The notes: generated by a model not told the origin, from the letters alone. A stretch of 33,621 nucleotides of DNA from Gemmataceae bacterium (GCA_022616435.1 JAKEET010000073.1:1-33621); one strand, 5' to 3'. Positions 1-9,947 are shown, numbered from the stretch's first letter. Translations and numbers: made by a program.

Positions 1-647
1 CCGGGCAGCGCTTCCGCCCCTTCCAGGACCTGGTTGTATCGGCCCTTGGCGATGGTGGCGCTGGCGGCCAGGTCCTTGGCCTTGCTGTGGGCCTCGTTGT
101 CGGTGGGGTCGGCCTTGCGCACCAGCTGCCACAGGGCGATCGCCTGGTTGAAGTTGCCGCGCTTCTCGTACAACCGCGCCAGGAAACGATTGATCTGGAT
201 GTGGTTGGCGTCCACCTGCCGGGCTTGTTCCAGCGTCCACACCGCGAGGTCGATCAAACCCAACTCTTGAAACGCCTCGGCCTGGACCACCTGCGTCGCC
301 ACGTCCCACGGGTTGCGCAACAGGATGCGCTCGGCGTGTTCCAGTACCTTGAGAGGATTGCCGGCGAGGCTGGCTTTGCGAAGCTGGAATTTCTGGCGGA
401 GGTTGGCGAGACCGGCCAACGCCTGACCGCGGCGGTTGTGCTGATACTTGTCGCGCGTGGCTTTGCGCAGCACCTGGCGATAGATCGGGTTGGCCGGGTC
501 GAGCACGCAACAGTTGAGCAACAGCGGCAAGGCGTAATCGAAGTCCCCCTTGGCCAGGACCTGGTTGGCGCGCTCGAACTGCCCGGCCGCGGCACGGCGC
601 TGCTCCGGGGTCAAACGCGGCAGACGGGAATCGGGTTGACCGGTCAT
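1..647 (-). CDS. TPR-containing protein, 3' end outside window
   Basis: The frame opens at ATG 647 (MTGQPDSRLPRLTPEQRR) and stays open to the left edge, so at least 215 residues are present and the C-terminus is missing. The sequence is almost entirely amphipathic helices with tetratricopeptide spacing, for example the stretches around ANQVLAKGDFDYALPLLLN, AFQELGLIDLAVWTLEQAR and YEKRGNFNQAIALWQLV. No signal peptide or membrane segment is visible, so a cytoplasmic scaffold role is likely; no enzymatic motif is seen. It lies 71 nt downstream of yebC on the same strand and could be co-transcribed with it. The ribosome binding site before ATG 647 is weak. The TPR assignment is firm; the cellular role is unknown. 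Confidence 0.8.
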   Translation of the reverse strand, partial: MTGQPDSRLPRLTPEQRRAAAGQFERANQVLAKGDFDYALPLLLNCCVLDPANPIYRQVLRKATRDKYQHNRRGQALAGLANLRQKFQLRKASLAGNPLKVLEHAERILLRNPWDVATQVVQAEAFQELGLIDLAVWTLEQARQVDANHIQINRFLARLYEKRGNFNQAIALWQLVRKADPTDNEAHSKAKDLAASATIAKGRYNQVLEGAEALP

Positions 648-718
648 GCCTAGGGGGTTCCAGACGTACGTCAGGGTCGTCCCTTCCAGGGTAACACACA
701 ACGGCGGCGGTTCAAGAA

Positions 719-1462
719 TCAACTCTCCGCCAGCATCGCGTCGCTGACGTTCAGGTTGGAATAGACGTTCTGCACGTCGTCGTGGTCATCGAGCGCTTCC
801 ATCAAGCGCATCACTTTCTGGCCTTGCTCGGTGTCGGCGTCTTGCAGCGTCTTTGGGAGCTTGGTGATTTCCGCGCTGACGAACTTGACGCCCTGTTTCT
901 CAAGGTTTTCCTTGACGCTGCCGAAGCTGGCCGCATCGCAGGTGATCTGGAAGTTCGGTCCTTCAAGCTTCATGTCTTCGGCCCCGGCCTCGAGGACCTT
1001 GCCCATGAGGGTGTCTTCATCGGTCGTGGTTGCGTCGACGAGGACGACGCCCTTGCGCTCGAAGAGGAAGGCGACGCAGCCAGGCCCGCCCATGTTGCCG
1101 CCGCCGCGCTCGAAGATCTTGCGGACCTCGCCGCTGGTGCGGTTGCGGTTGTCGGTGAGCACATCGACCATGATGGCGATGCCGCCGGCGCCGTAGCCTT
1201 CGTAAGTGATTTCTTCGAAGGTGACGCCCTCGGTTTCGCCGGTGCCGCGCTTGATGGCCCGGTTGATGTTGTCGTTGGGCATGGAAACTTCGCGGGCCTT
1301 GTCGATCGCGTAGCGAAGCTTCAAGTTCATGGTCGGGTCGCCGCCGCCGTTCTTGGCGGCCACGATGATGGCCCGCGACAGCTTGCTCCACAGCTTGCCG
1401 CGCTTGGCGTCGGTGGCCCCTTTCTTGTGCTTGATGGTCGCCCAGTGGCTGTGGCCGGACAT
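719..1462 (-). CDS. yebC: YebC/TACO1 family regulatory protein
   Basis: 247 residues, the normal family length. The N-terminus MSGHSHWATIKHKKGATDAK is the family signature, followed by KLSRAIIVAAKNGGGDP and NDNINRAIKRGTGE, then YEGYGAGGIAIMV and GNMGGPGCVAFLF in the central domain. YebC-family proteins are known as transcriptional regulators (PmpR) and, more recently, as translation factors that relieve stalling at proline stretches; mitochondrial TACO1 is the homologue. Start ATG 1462 is preceded by AAGGAG (minus strand, 1470-1475) at good spacing. Neighbours on the same strand are a small membrane protein upstream and a TPR protein downstream. Family assignment is near certain; the precise function in this organism is inference. 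Confidence 0.97.
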   Translation of the reverse strand: MSGHSHWATIKHKKGATDAKRGKLWSKLSRAIIVAAKNGGGDPTMNLKLRYAIDKAREVSMPNDNINRAIKRGTGETEGVTFEEITYEGYGAGGIAIMVDVLTDNRNRTSGEVRKIFERGGGNMGGPGCVAFLFERKGVVLVDATTTDEDTLMGKVLEAGAEDMKLEGPNFQITCDAASFGSVKENLEKQGVKFVSAEITKLPKTLQDADTEQGQKVMRLMEALDDHDDVQNVYSNLNVSDAMLAES

Positions 1463-1510
1463 GATGGATCTCCTTGCAGGCTATGCCATCTCCATTTTAG
1501 GAGGCAAGGG

Positions 1511-1545
1511 GCAGGAGTCAGGGGACAGGAAGCAGGAGTCAGGGG
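1511..1545. repeat. Two direct copies of GCAGGAGTCAGGGG
   Basis: A 14-nt unit occurs at 1511-1524 and again at 1532-1545, 21 nt apart, i.e. three 7-nt periods. The TCAG-based heptad resembles the larger array at 6511-6664. It lies upstream of yebC and is probably a small relic of the same simple-repeat family. Confidence 0.7.
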
Positions 1546-1568
1546 TGAGTGGCGTGTGGCTTGCCGTT

Positions 1569-1592
1569 TAGCGCTCGCTCAAGCCGGCGCTA
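1569..1592. repeat. Imperfect palindrome with TAGCGC/GCGCTA ends
   Basis: TAGCGC at 1569-1574 mirrors GCGCTA at 1587-1592. The terminal CTA supplies the stop codon (TAG on the minus strand) of the 178-residue protein gene, so the repeat forms the 3' boundary of that gene. It resembles the TTTAGCGC-containing repeats at 3217 and 24730. Confidence 0.55.
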
Positions 1593-2126
1593 CGGAACAA
1601 ACGGCTCGCTCCAAACGGTCTGTGCCCTCGATGGATCAGTCGTCCAGCAGGTCACGCCGACGCGTTCCACGGGGCCCCGGCGCTCGGGGGGTAAGTCCAT
1701 ACCGGTGTGGACGTCGAACTGTCCGGCGTGGCCGGGCATGATCGTCAATGCCGCCGAACCAGTGCCGCACCAAAAGCCCATGTTGGACTGCCACGCCCCC
1801 TGGGGATCGCGAAAGTGCTTGTCGTAGAGCGGATTGATCTTGCCGGGCCGGGGGCGCGGCTCGATAGTCCGTGCCGGGTAGCCGGCGTAATGGATCGGCC
1901 GGCGTGTCGGATTGACGAGGGTGAAGACGTTGGGCCCCAGGCGCACGATCACGGGGCCTGGCGCTTGGTCTGCGTCCGGCAGCCTGGCGATCTGCTCAGC
2001 GTTGAGCACGCGGCCGATGGGCAGCGTGTTGTTGTCCTGGTCGGTCCAGAGCCTCCAGACCGCCACGCCGCCCAAGACCAGGCCGAGTACGGTCAACCCA
2101 ACGACGATGCGGGAGAGGAAGGACAT
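1590..2126 (-). CDS. Small membrane-anchored protein of unknown function
   Basis: 178 residues. The N-terminus [20 protein letters not shown] is one hydrophobic segment (about residues 4-27) acting as an uncleaved anchor or signal, followed by an exported-looking domain rich in Pro, Gly and Trp. Two Cys (in GFWCGTGSA and VTCWTTDP) could form a disulfide outside the cytoplasm. No known catalytic motif was recognised. Start ATG 2126 has GGAG about 9 nt upstream. The stop codon falls in a short palindromic repeat, so the original C-terminus may have been changed by it. It could be first in a transcript with yebC (127-nt gap that holds TCAG repeats). Coding status is well supported; function unknown. 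Confidence 0.75.
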   Translation of the reverse strand: MSFLSRIVVGLTVLGLVLGGVAVWRLWTDQDNNTLPIGRVLNAEQIARLPDADQAPGPVIVRLGPNVFTLVNPTRRPIHYAGYPARTIEPRPRPGKINPLYDKHFRDPQGAWQSNMGFWCGTGSAALTIMPGHAGQFDVHTGMDLPPERRGPVERVGVTCWTTDPSRAQTVWSEPFVP

Positions 2127-2163
2127 AGTCGGTGACTCCGCGAAGCACGCGGATCATTTTACT

Positions 2164-2192
2164 TGTTTGTCGCCGTCGTTTCTACGTACAAT
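2164..2192 (+). promoter_or_regulatory. Candidate sigma-70 promoter for nadA
   Basis: TTGTTT (2164-2169), 17 nt, then TACAAT (2187-2192, 5 of 6 matches to the -10 consensus). Transcription would begin near 2200 and give a leader of about 80 nt before ATG 2281. This also argues against the in-frame ATG at 2191, which overlaps the -10 box. Confidence 0.45.
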
Positions 2193-2280
2193 GAAGAAAC
2201 GAAGAAGGCGACGCAAGGCCGTCGTTAAATTGCCGGATGTGGGTTACTCCTTCGCCACACAAAAAACAAGGATCCCTCCC

Positions 2281-3207
2281 ATGATTGACCTCGTCGAAGA
2301 AATCTCCCATCTCAAGAAACAGAAACAGGCCACCATCCTGGCCCACTACTACCAGGAAGGCGAAATCCAGGAGCTCGCCGACTTCACCGGCGACAGCCTC
2401 AAGCTGGCCCGCGCCGCCACGCAGGTCGAGACGCCGGTGATCGTCTTCTGCGGCGTCCACTTCATGGCCGAAACCGCCAAGATGCTGAACCCGGAAAAGC
2501 AGGTGCTGCTCCCCGATCTGCAAGCGGGCTGCAGCCTGGCCGATAGTTGCCCCGCGAACAAGCTGGCCCGCTTCCAGGAAATGCTCCGCGAGAACGGCCG
2601 GAAGCTCCACACCGTGACCTACATCAACAGTTCCGCCGCGGTGAAGGCGCTGTCGGACTGGATCGTCACGTCCGGGAACGCCGAGGAGATCATCCGCCGC
2701 GTCCCGGCCGAGTACGAAATCCTGTTCGCCCCCGACCGGCATCTCGGCCAGTACCTGCAGGAAGTCACCGGCCGCAAGATGATCCTGTGGAACGGCTCGT
2801 GCATGGTCCACGAGATCTTCAGCGTCGGCGATCTGCTCAAGGTCAAGAAGCAGATGCCCAGGGCGCTGACCATCGCCCATCCGGAATGCCCGGCCAACAT
2901 CCGCGAGCACAGCGACTTCGTTGGCGGCACCGAGGGGATGCTGAAGTACGTCGGCGGCTTCAAAGAGCCGATGGATTTCCTGGTGGCGACGGAAGCGAAC
3001 ATGATGTGGCAGCTCGAGAGCAAGTTCTCGCGGCACCGCTATCATCCGGTCCCCGGCATCACCTGCGCCTGCAACAAGTGCCCGCACATGGCCCGCAACA
3101 CCCTGGAAAAGCTGCGCGACTGCCTCGCCGCCGGCCGGCCGGAAATCACCTGGCAGCCGGAGTTCGGCAAGGCGCGGGAGGTGTTGCAGCGGAGCTTGTT
3201 GAATTGA
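2281..3207 (+). CDS. nadA: Quinolinate synthase NadA
   Basis: 308 residues. NadA condenses iminoaspartate (from NadB) with dihydroxyacetone phosphate to quinolinate in de novo NAD synthesis, using a [4Fe-4S] cluster. Visible motifs: [19 protein letters not shown] (residues 21-39), AGCSLADSC (Cys84), WNGSCMVHE (Cys174), HPECP and the C-terminal cysteine cluster CACNKCPHM (Cys262/264/267). Cys84, Cys174 and one of the last three match the spacing of the cluster ligands in known NadA proteins. The frame is open further upstream (ATG 2191), but ATG 2281 gives the usual family length and lies downstream of a candidate promoter. No nadB or nadC is nearby. The gene converges with the kinase gene; a perfect palindrome follows its stop. 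Confidence 0.97.
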   Translation: MIDLVEEISHLKKQKQATILAHYYQEGEIQELADFTGDSLKLARAATQVETPVIVFCGVHFMAETAKMLNPEKQVLLPDLQAGCSLADSCPANKLARFQEMLRENGRKLHTVTYINSSAAVKALSDWIVTSGNAEEIIRRVPAEYEILFAPDRHLGQYLQEVTGRKMILWNGSCMVHEIFSVGDLLKVKKQMPRALTIAHPECPANIREHSDFVGGTEGMLKYVGGFKEPMDFLVATEANMMWQLESKFSRHRYHPVPGITCACNKCPHMARNTLEKLRDCLAAGRPEITWQPEFGKAREVLQRSLLN

Positions 3208-3222
3208 CGACATTGTTTAGCG

Positions 3223-3238
3223 CCGGTTCGCGAACCGG
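3223..3238. repeat. Perfect 16-bp palindrome CCGGTTCGCGAACCGG
   Basis: A self-complementary 16-mer 15 nt after the nadA stop, in the context TTTAGCG...GGGGCGG. The same core (GGTTCGC..GAACCGGGGCG) recurs at 9112-9144. There is no T-run, so it is better described as a dispersed repeat than an intrinsic terminator, though it sits between convergent genes. Confidence 0.65.
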
Positions 3239-3316
3239 GGCGGGGAACACGTACAGCCTGATCTACTTCACAACCCAGATCGGCCGTCCGATGTGCTTAT
3301 GGCGGCAGGCGCGGGA

Positions 3317-5095
<1,779 letters not shown>

Positions 5096-5140
5096 AACCG
5101 TTCTCCAATCGAGCCTGGAGGGGGCATGAATCCCCTGGGC

Positions 5141-5167
5141 GAACCGGGCGCTGACCCTGCCCGGTTC
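5141..5167. repeat. Hairpin between kinase and argG-like gene
   Basis: GAACCGGGC (5141-5149) pairs perfectly with GCCCGGTTC (5159-5167) around a 9-nt loop. It lies in the 230-nt gap between the two divergent genes, which holds no other recognisable feature. Function unknown; it may belong to the GGTTC/GAACC repeat family seen at 3223 and 9112. Confidence 0.5.
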
Positions 5168-5325
5168 ACCGAGGCGGGAAAGAGATCGGCATCGCAGAGG
5201 GGCAGGCAGATGGTATCGATTATCGTGGCTGATTCCGTGGGACGCAAGCAGGAAAACCAGCCGGCGTGGACTATTTCGGCACGCCCGTTTACAACGAACG
5301 TCAATGAGTCAGTGGAGGACATCTC

Positions 5326-6627
5326 GTGCCCCGTGCGATCATGGCTTTCAACGGCGACCTGGAAGCGCGGCTGGCGCTCCACTGGCTCGTGCATGAGCGC
5401 GGGTACGAAGTCATCACCCTATCGATCAATCTCGGCCAGGAAACCTATCTGGAGCCGCTGGGTGAGATCGCCCTGGAGCTCGGGGCGACCGCCGCCCAGG
5501 TCGTCGATTGCCGCAAGGCGTTCCTGAGCGACTTCTGCTTTCCGGTGCTGCAGGCCGGGGCAGTGTATCAGCAGAGCTGCTTCCTGGGTTCGGCGCTGGC
5601 GCGGTTCCTGATCGCGCAAGAGCTGGTGCGCGTGGCCCACGACGAGGGCTGCGACACGGTGGCCCACGCGGCGGCCAGCAAGGGCAACGACCAGGTCCGC
5701 ATGGAAACCGCGATCGCCGCCCAGGACCCCAAGCTCCGCGTGCTGGCCCCGGTCCGCGAGTGGAACCTGAAGAACCTGCCCGACAAGCTCAAGTACGCCC
5801 GCAATCGCAGCTTGCCGGTCGAGGAGCCCAGCGACGCCCCGCTCAACGTCGATCGCAATCTCTGGGGCGTCAGCCTGTTCCTCAACGAGCTGGCCGATTC
5901 CTGGCAAGAGCCCCCTGCCGGCGCCTTCGTGCTCACCCGCCCCGCCGAGCTGGCCCCCAACGAGCCGGCCGTCATCACCATCGGCTTCGACCAGGGCATC
6001 CCCACCACCTTGAACGGCGAAGCGTTGGAGCCGCTGGCGCTGGTCCGCGAGCTCAACAAGCTGGGCGGCAAGCACGGCATCGGCCGCAGCGACGTGGTGG
6101 AAGATCGGATGTTCGGCATCAAGACCCGCGAGCTGTACGAGGTGCCGGCGCCGACCATCCTGTGGACCGCCCACCGCGACCTCGAAAGCCTGGTGCACAG
6201 CAAGGAGATGGTGCAGATTCGCGAGCCGCTGAGCCGGCGTTATGCCGAGCTGGTCTACATGGGCCTGTGGTTCCACGACGCGCGGCGGGCGCTGCACGAG
6301 TTCATGGTGGACACGCAACGGCTGGTCACCGGCGAGGTGCGGCTCAAGCTGTACAAGGGCGCCTGCACCGTGCTCGGCCGCCGCAGCTCGCACAGCTTGT
6401 ACGACAGCCGGCTCGCCAATCAGACCAATCTGGAGTTCTTCGACAACCAATGGGCCCAGGGCTTCACCTTGCTGTGGTCGCTCCAGTCCCGGCTGGCGGC
6501 GCGGCGGCAGAGTCAGGAGTCAGAGGTCAGAAGTCAGAAATCAGAAGTCAGCGGCCCGTCAGAAGTCGGCGGTCAGAAGTCAGACAGCGACGGTCGGGAA
6601 GTCGAGTCCAAGTCTCCTGACTTCTGA
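5326..6627 (+). CDS. Argininosuccinate synthase-like protein with degenerate PP-loop and repeat-derived tail
   Basis: 433 residues. Argininosuccinate synthases join citrulline and aspartate at the cost of ATP. The family fold is clear: SKGNDQVRMET (118-128), DRNLWGVS (176-183), GRSDVVEDRMFGIKTRELYE (253-272), TAHRDLESL and LYDSRLA. However, the nucleotide-binding PP-loop, normally A-Y-S-G-G-L-D-T-S, reads AFNGDLEAR at residues 7-15, losing the conserved Ser, second Gly, Asp, Thr and final Ser. Ordinary argininosuccinate synthesis is therefore doubtful; it may be a paralogue with another role. Start is GTG 5326 with GGAGG at 5314-5318. Residues 396-433 (Ser/Glu/Lys-rich) are translated from a TCAGAAG repeat array, and the stop lies inside that array; the natural end is near Gln395. 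First gene of a plus-strand run with the next two genes. Confidence 0.88.
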   Translation: MPRAIMAFNGDLEARLALHWLVHERGYEVITLSINLGQETYLEPLGEIALELGATAAQVVDCRKAFLSDFCFPVLQAGAVYQQSCFLGSALARFLIAQELVRVAHDEGCDTVAHAAASKGNDQVRMETAIAAQDPKLRVLAPVREWNLKNLPDKLKYARNRSLPVEEPSDAPLNVDRNLWGVSLFLNELADSWQEPPAGAFVLTRPAELAPNEPAVITIGFDQGIPTTLNGEALEPLALVRELNKLGGKHGIGRSDVVEDRMFGIKTRELYEVPAPTILWTAHRDLESLVHSKEMVQIREPLSRRYAELVYMGLWFHDARRALHEFMVDTQRLVTGEVRLKLYKGACTVLGRRSSHSLYDSRLANQTNLEFFDNQWAQGFTLLWSLQSRLAARRQSQESEVRSQKSEVSGPSEVGGQKSDSDGREVESKSPDF

Positions 6628-6664
6628 CCTCTGACCTCTGACCTCCGACTTTTGACCTCCGACA
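6511..6664. repeat. Heptad TCAGAAG-type repeat array in inverted halves
   Basis: Left half (6511-6594) repeats AGTCAGA/GGTCAGA-like heptads; right half (6613-6664) repeats the complement CTGACCT/CTGACTT. A 19-nt stretch at 6519-6537 is exactly complementary to 6617-6635, so the array can fold into a long hairpin. It contains the last 38 codons and stop of the argG-like gene and fills the gap to the next gene. Confidence 0.85.
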
Positions 6665-6677
6665 AAGGTTCGCTGCC

Positions 6678-8276
6678 ATGCCCATATCAATTCAATGTCC
6701 CAAGTGCGGATTGAAGATGAAGGCGCCGGATACGGCGCTCGGCAAGCGCGTCCGCTGCAAGCGCTGCCATGAGACGCTCACGGTCTCGGGGCCGCCGCCG
6801 GCGCCGATGGCGGCTCAGGGGTTGGTGGCGGCCGCGCACTCGGCGCCGCCGAAGAAGGGCGGCGGCATAGTGTGGGCGTTCATCGCGGTCCTGCTGGTCG
6901 CGGGATTGGGCATCGGCGGCTATTTCAGCTGGCCCGCGCTGTCGTCGCTGTTCGTGGACGCGAAAGCCAACGACGGGACGCCCGTCGCTCAGGCCAAGGA
7001 CAAGCAAGCCAAGGACAGGCTGGTCGCCGCCGACAAACAACCAGCATCATCGAGCGGCGACCAGGACAAGAAACCGGAGCCGTCGCCGGCGACCGAGGAC
7101 AAGTCCAAGCCTGCCAAGAAGGCGCCGAAGGAAAACGAGCCGGCGAAACTCCCGCCGGACAAGGGCAAGGTCGAACAGGTCAAGAAGGACGGCAAGATTC
7201 CGGACTTCCCTGATCTCGACCCGTCGACCAAGAAGGAGCCGAACGCCGAGGGGCCAACGAAGACGCCGGACGGCGCGTTGACCGTTCGCATCCATCCGAC
7301 GAGGAGCCTGCGTTTCCTGGCCGTCAACCCCGACGGCAAGACGCTTTACACCGCGGCCTGGGATGAAGTGCTGCGCTTCTGGGACCTCGACACGCTGATC
7401 GAGCAAAGCGCGCTGCCCTTGCCCAAGCCCGACAAGGAACGAAACACGCGTCTGCAGGCCGCCCTGGCGCCCGACGGCAAGCACATCGTCTACAACCATT
7501 GGGAAGTCTTGCAGATCGTCGACCTGGAAACGAAGAAGATCGAAGCCTTCACTGACCTGCCGAAGGGAAACCACAACATCCAGCAGGTTCACTTCTCCAG
7601 AGACGGCACGCACGTCATCACCCACTGGGGCAACGTGTCGTTCGCCCTGTGGAACGTGCCCAGGCGGAAATTCGTGGCCGAGCTCCGCTACGACGCCGGC
7701 GGCCTGGCCCACGGCGACGCCGTCGCCCTGGCCCCCGACGCCACCTACTGGATTCATACCGCCAACAACACCAACGGGGCGCGACTGCTGTCCGTGCCGG
7801 ATTCCCAGGTGATCGGCGAGTGCTTCGGGACCGAAAAGATCGAGTTCATCGACATGATCGCTTTCGACCCGAGCGTACCGGTCGTGTCGCCCTCCGGCAA
7901 ATGGCTGGCGTACGCGCAACGGAAGAAGAACAACCTACGCAGCATCCGCGTCTTCGACCTCGCGGCCCGCAAGCTCATCCACGAAATGCCGTTCACCAAG
8001 CTCAGCAAGAAGGCCGTCCTCGAGCCGCGCATCGCCAGCATCGCCTTCGCGCCGGACGAGAAAACGCTGCTGGTGCTCGACGACCACCGCGGCGTCCACG
8101 GCTACAACCTCGACGACGGCAGCTTCCTCGGCGCCTTCACGATCGACACGCCGAACCGTCTGGGCAACGAGGCGAAAACCGCGGCCTTCACCCCTGATGG
8201 CCGGCGCGTGGTTATCGGCTGCGACAACTACGTGAAAGTTTGGGACCGGGCCGCGTTGCCGTTGAAGAAAGAATGA
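6678..8276 (+). CDS. MJ0042-type zinc-ribbon, membrane-anchored beta-propeller protein
   Basis: 532 residues. An N-terminal zinc ribbon with CPKCG and CKRCH (Cys7, 10, 27, 30) is followed by one transmembrane helix (about 63-85), a Lys/Pro/Asp/Glu-rich linker (about 95-200) and a WD40-like propeller (about 200-532) with blade ends such as WDEVLRFWD, SFALWN and YVKVWD. The topology predicts a cytoplasmic zinc ribbon and an extracytoplasmic propeller, likely a protein-interaction surface rather than an enzyme. MJ0042-type ribbons joined to membrane segments are common in planctomycetes. Start ATG 6678 has only a weak AAAGG-like site; the 50-nt gap to the previous gene is filled by repeats, and the next gene starts 15 nt after the stop. 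Partners unknown. Confidence 0.88.
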   Translation: MPISIQCPKCGLKMKAPDTALGKRVRCKRCHETLTVSGPPPAPMAAQGLVAAAHSAPPKKGGGIVWAFIAVLLVAGLGIGGYFSWPALSSLFVDAKANDGTPVAQAKDKQAKDRLVAADKQPASSSGDQDKKPEPSPATEDKSKPAKKAPKENEPAKLPPDKGKVEQVKKDGKIPDFPDLDPSTKKEPNAEGPTKTPDGALTVRIHPTRSLRFLAVNPDGKTLYTAAWDEVLRFWDLDTLIEQSALPLPKPDKERNTRLQAALAPDGKHIVYNHWEVLQIVDLETKKIEAFTDLPKGNHNIQQVHFSRDGTHVITHWGNVSFALWNVPRRKFVAELRYDAGGLAHGDAVALAPDATYWIHTANNTNGARLLSVPDSQVIGECFGTEKIEFIDMIAFDPSVPVVSPSGKWLAYAQRKKNNLRSIRVFDLAARKLIHEMPFTKLSKKAVLEPRIASIAFAPDEKTLLVLDDHRGVHGYNLDDGSFLGAFTIDTPNRLGNEAKTAAFTPDGRRVVIGCDNYVKVWDRAALPLKKE

Positions 8277-8291
8277 CCGCGCGGTAACGCA

Positions 8292-9026
8292 ATGCGCATC
8301 CTTCCTGTCATCGATCTGATGAACGGCCAGGTGGTCCGCGGCGTCGCGGGCCGGCGGACGGAGTACAAGCCGATCGTCAGCCGGCTCACCACGTCCACCG
8401 ACCCTGTCGATGTGGCATTGGCGTTTCGCGAGCACTTCGGCTTTCACGATCTATATATTGCCGACCTGGACGCCATCGCCGGCATGCCGGCGGCGCTGCC
8501 GTTCTACCAGAGACTGGCTCGTCACGGGTTTCGGTTGTGGGTCGATGCGGGCTTGCGCCGCGCGGCCGACGCGGGCGCGTTGCTCGAATGCCGGGTGAAC
8601 ACCGTCGTCGCGGGGTTGGAGACGATGGACGGACCCGGCGTCCTGGCTGACCTTGTCGAGCGCGTGACGCCCGCGCGGCTGGTGTTCTCGCTCGATCTCA
8701 AGAACGGCCGGCCGCTGAGTGATCGCTCGTGGCGGTCCGGCGAGCCGTTGGACATCGCCGCGGAAGCCGTCGCCCTCGGCGTGCAGCGCCTTCTGGTGCT
8801 CGACCTGGCGCAGGTCGGCGTCGGCGCCGGGGTCGGCACCGAAGCGCTGTGCCGGCGATTGCGCGGCGCTCACCCCCACGTGGAACTCACGGCGGGAGGC
8901 GGCGTCCGCGGCAGCGCCGATGTGGAGATGATGCGGCGGGCCGGTGTGAGCTGGCTGCTGATCGCGTCGGCGCTGCACGATGCGCGCATCGATCGCGCGG
9001 GCATCGCCGCCGTCGCGGCGACCTAG
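8292..9026 (+). CDS. HisA-like TIM-barrel protein
   Basis: 244 residues, full-length beta/alpha barrel related to HisA (ProFAR isomerase) and HisF. Asp8 in PVIDLMNGQVVRG and Asp135 in VFSLDLKNGRPL occupy the positions of the two catalytic aspartates of HisA; AGGGVRG (201-207) and IASALHD (224-230) are the phosphate-binding loops. The N-terminal signature resembles the HisA-related family often called COG1411, known in methanogens, methylotrophs and planctomycetes and sometimes linked to tetrahydromethanopterin-dependent C1 genes; that link is from memory and not shown here. No other his gene is in the window, so true histidine synthesis is not supported by context. It starts 15 nt after the zinc-ribbon gene with a poor RBS, suggesting co-transcription. 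Confidence 0.85.
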   Translation: MRILPVIDLMNGQVVRGVAGRRTEYKPIVSRLTTSTDPVDVALAFREHFGFHDLYIADLDAIAGMPAALPFYQRLARHGFRLWVDAGLRRAADAGALLECRVNTVVAGLETMDGPGVLADLVERVTPARLVFSLDLKNGRPLSDRSWRSGEPLDIAAEAVALGVQRLLVLDLAQVGVGAGVGTEALCRRLRGAHPHVELTAGGGVRGSADVEMMRRAGVSWLLIASALHDARIDRAGIAAVAAT

Positions 9027-9111
9027 GCCGCCAGGAGTGCATACCATACCTGAGGCGCGTGCGAACGTCTTCGACCTGACGGGCGCCACTCTCCGTCTCC
9101 AGCATTGATCA

Positions 9112-9144
9112 GCGCCCCGTTGATGGTTCGCAGAACCGGGGCGC
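9112..9144. repeat. Two-level hairpin between convergent genes
   Basis: GCGCCCCG (9112-9119) pairs with CGGGGCGC (9137-9144), and inside it GGTTC-GCA-GAACC (9125-9137) forms a second stem. It shares the GGTTCGC...GAACCGGGGCG core with the palindrome at 3223. It sits between the convergent HisA-like and LolA-like genes and could end transcription from both sides. Confidence 0.55.
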
Positions 9145-9173
9145 ACCGGGCGCACCGCATTCCACGCCCCAGA

Positions 9174-9947
9174 TCACGGTTTGGCGAACGTGCTGTCGTC
9201 CAGCTTTTCGTGGTAGCGGGTCTCGGTGATCTCCAGCTCGACGATCTTCTTGCCGTCGTTGTGCACTTCCATGTGGGCGGGCGTCTGGACGCCCATCACG
9301 TCCTTGTAGCCGGTGAAATACTTTTCATTGTTCACTTCGCCCTGCTGCCCGAACGGGTCCTTGCCGCGGAATTCATGCTTGACGAGGAGATGGGTCTTCT
9401 TGTCGAACCACAGGTTGACGTCGCGCTTCCCCTCCTTGCTGACGCGAATGCCCACGGCGTCCTTGTCCTTGATCTTCATCTCACCCAGCGCGCCCAGCCT
9501 GTATTCCTTGTTGTCCAGGTCCACGAGATTGCCGACCTGCTCGGCGTACATGTTCTCCTTCATATCCTTGATCTTGTCGGCGTCGTCGATGACCTGGCTC
9601 ATCCCCATGACGTCGATCCACAGCGCCTTGCCGTCGAAGCCTTGCTGGATCTTGATGTTCATGCCGTTGACCTCGACCGCGATGGTGTTCTTCATGCGCT
9701 CGGGATAGACGTAGATCTCGCCTTCCACGTCGGCCATGACGCCCATGCTGTCGACCTTTCCCTTGTACTTGACCTGGGCGCCCTGGTATTTCTTCAGCAG
9801 CTCCTTGCCGCCGTGGGCCTTCGTGGCTTTCGCCACGAGCGCTCGAAGCTCATCATCCTGAGCGCGGGCCGACGACATCGTCGAGGACGACATCGTCCAG
9901 CCGGCCAGGGCCAGCGTAGCCACGATCATGGTGCCGGTGCGCAGCAT
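9174..9947 (-). CDS. Secreted LolA/LolB-fold-like protein
   Basis: 257 residues. A signal peptide is evident (about 1-29, ending SSARAQ), followed by AKATKAHGGKELLKKYQGAQVKY and an all-beta domain with alternating strands that end in THLLVKHEFRGKD, YKDVMGVQTPAHMEV and ETRYHEKLDDSTFAKP. This arrangement is typical of proteins annotated as outer-membrane lipoprotein-sorting-like (LolA/LolB fold), which bind hydrophobic ligands in the periplasm. No lipobox Cys is present. Start ATG 9947 follows GGGGAG. It stands alone, upstream on the minus strand is the Gfo/Idh gene with a repeat between. The fold assignment is moderate; ligand and role are unknown. Confidence 0.8.
   Translation of the reverse strand: MLRTGTMIVATLALAGWTMSSSTMSSARAQDDELRALVAKATKAHGGKELLKKYQGAQVKYKGKVDSMGVMADVEGEIYVYPERMKNTIAVEVNGMNIKIQQGFDGKALWIDVMGMSQVIDDADKIKDMKENMYAEQVGNLVDLDNKEYRLGALGEMKIKDKDAVGIRVSKEGKRDVNLWFDKKTHLLVKHEFRGKDPFGQQGEVNNEKYFTGYKDVMGVQTPAHMEVHNDGKKIVELEITETRYHEKLDDSTFAKP

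Noticed and set aside
2191..2280. Basic N-terminal extension of NadA from ATG 2191
   Set aside because: ATG 2191 overlaps the candidate -10 box, has no RBS, and ATG 2281 gives the normal family length.
2193..2280. Riboswitch in the nadA leader
   Set aside because: The leader holds short complementary pieces (CGACG/CGTCG), but I could not match them to a known NAD-sensing RNA.
6511..6664. CRISPR or regulatory direct-repeat array
   Set aside because: Heptad simple repeats without spacers, organised as two inverted halves.
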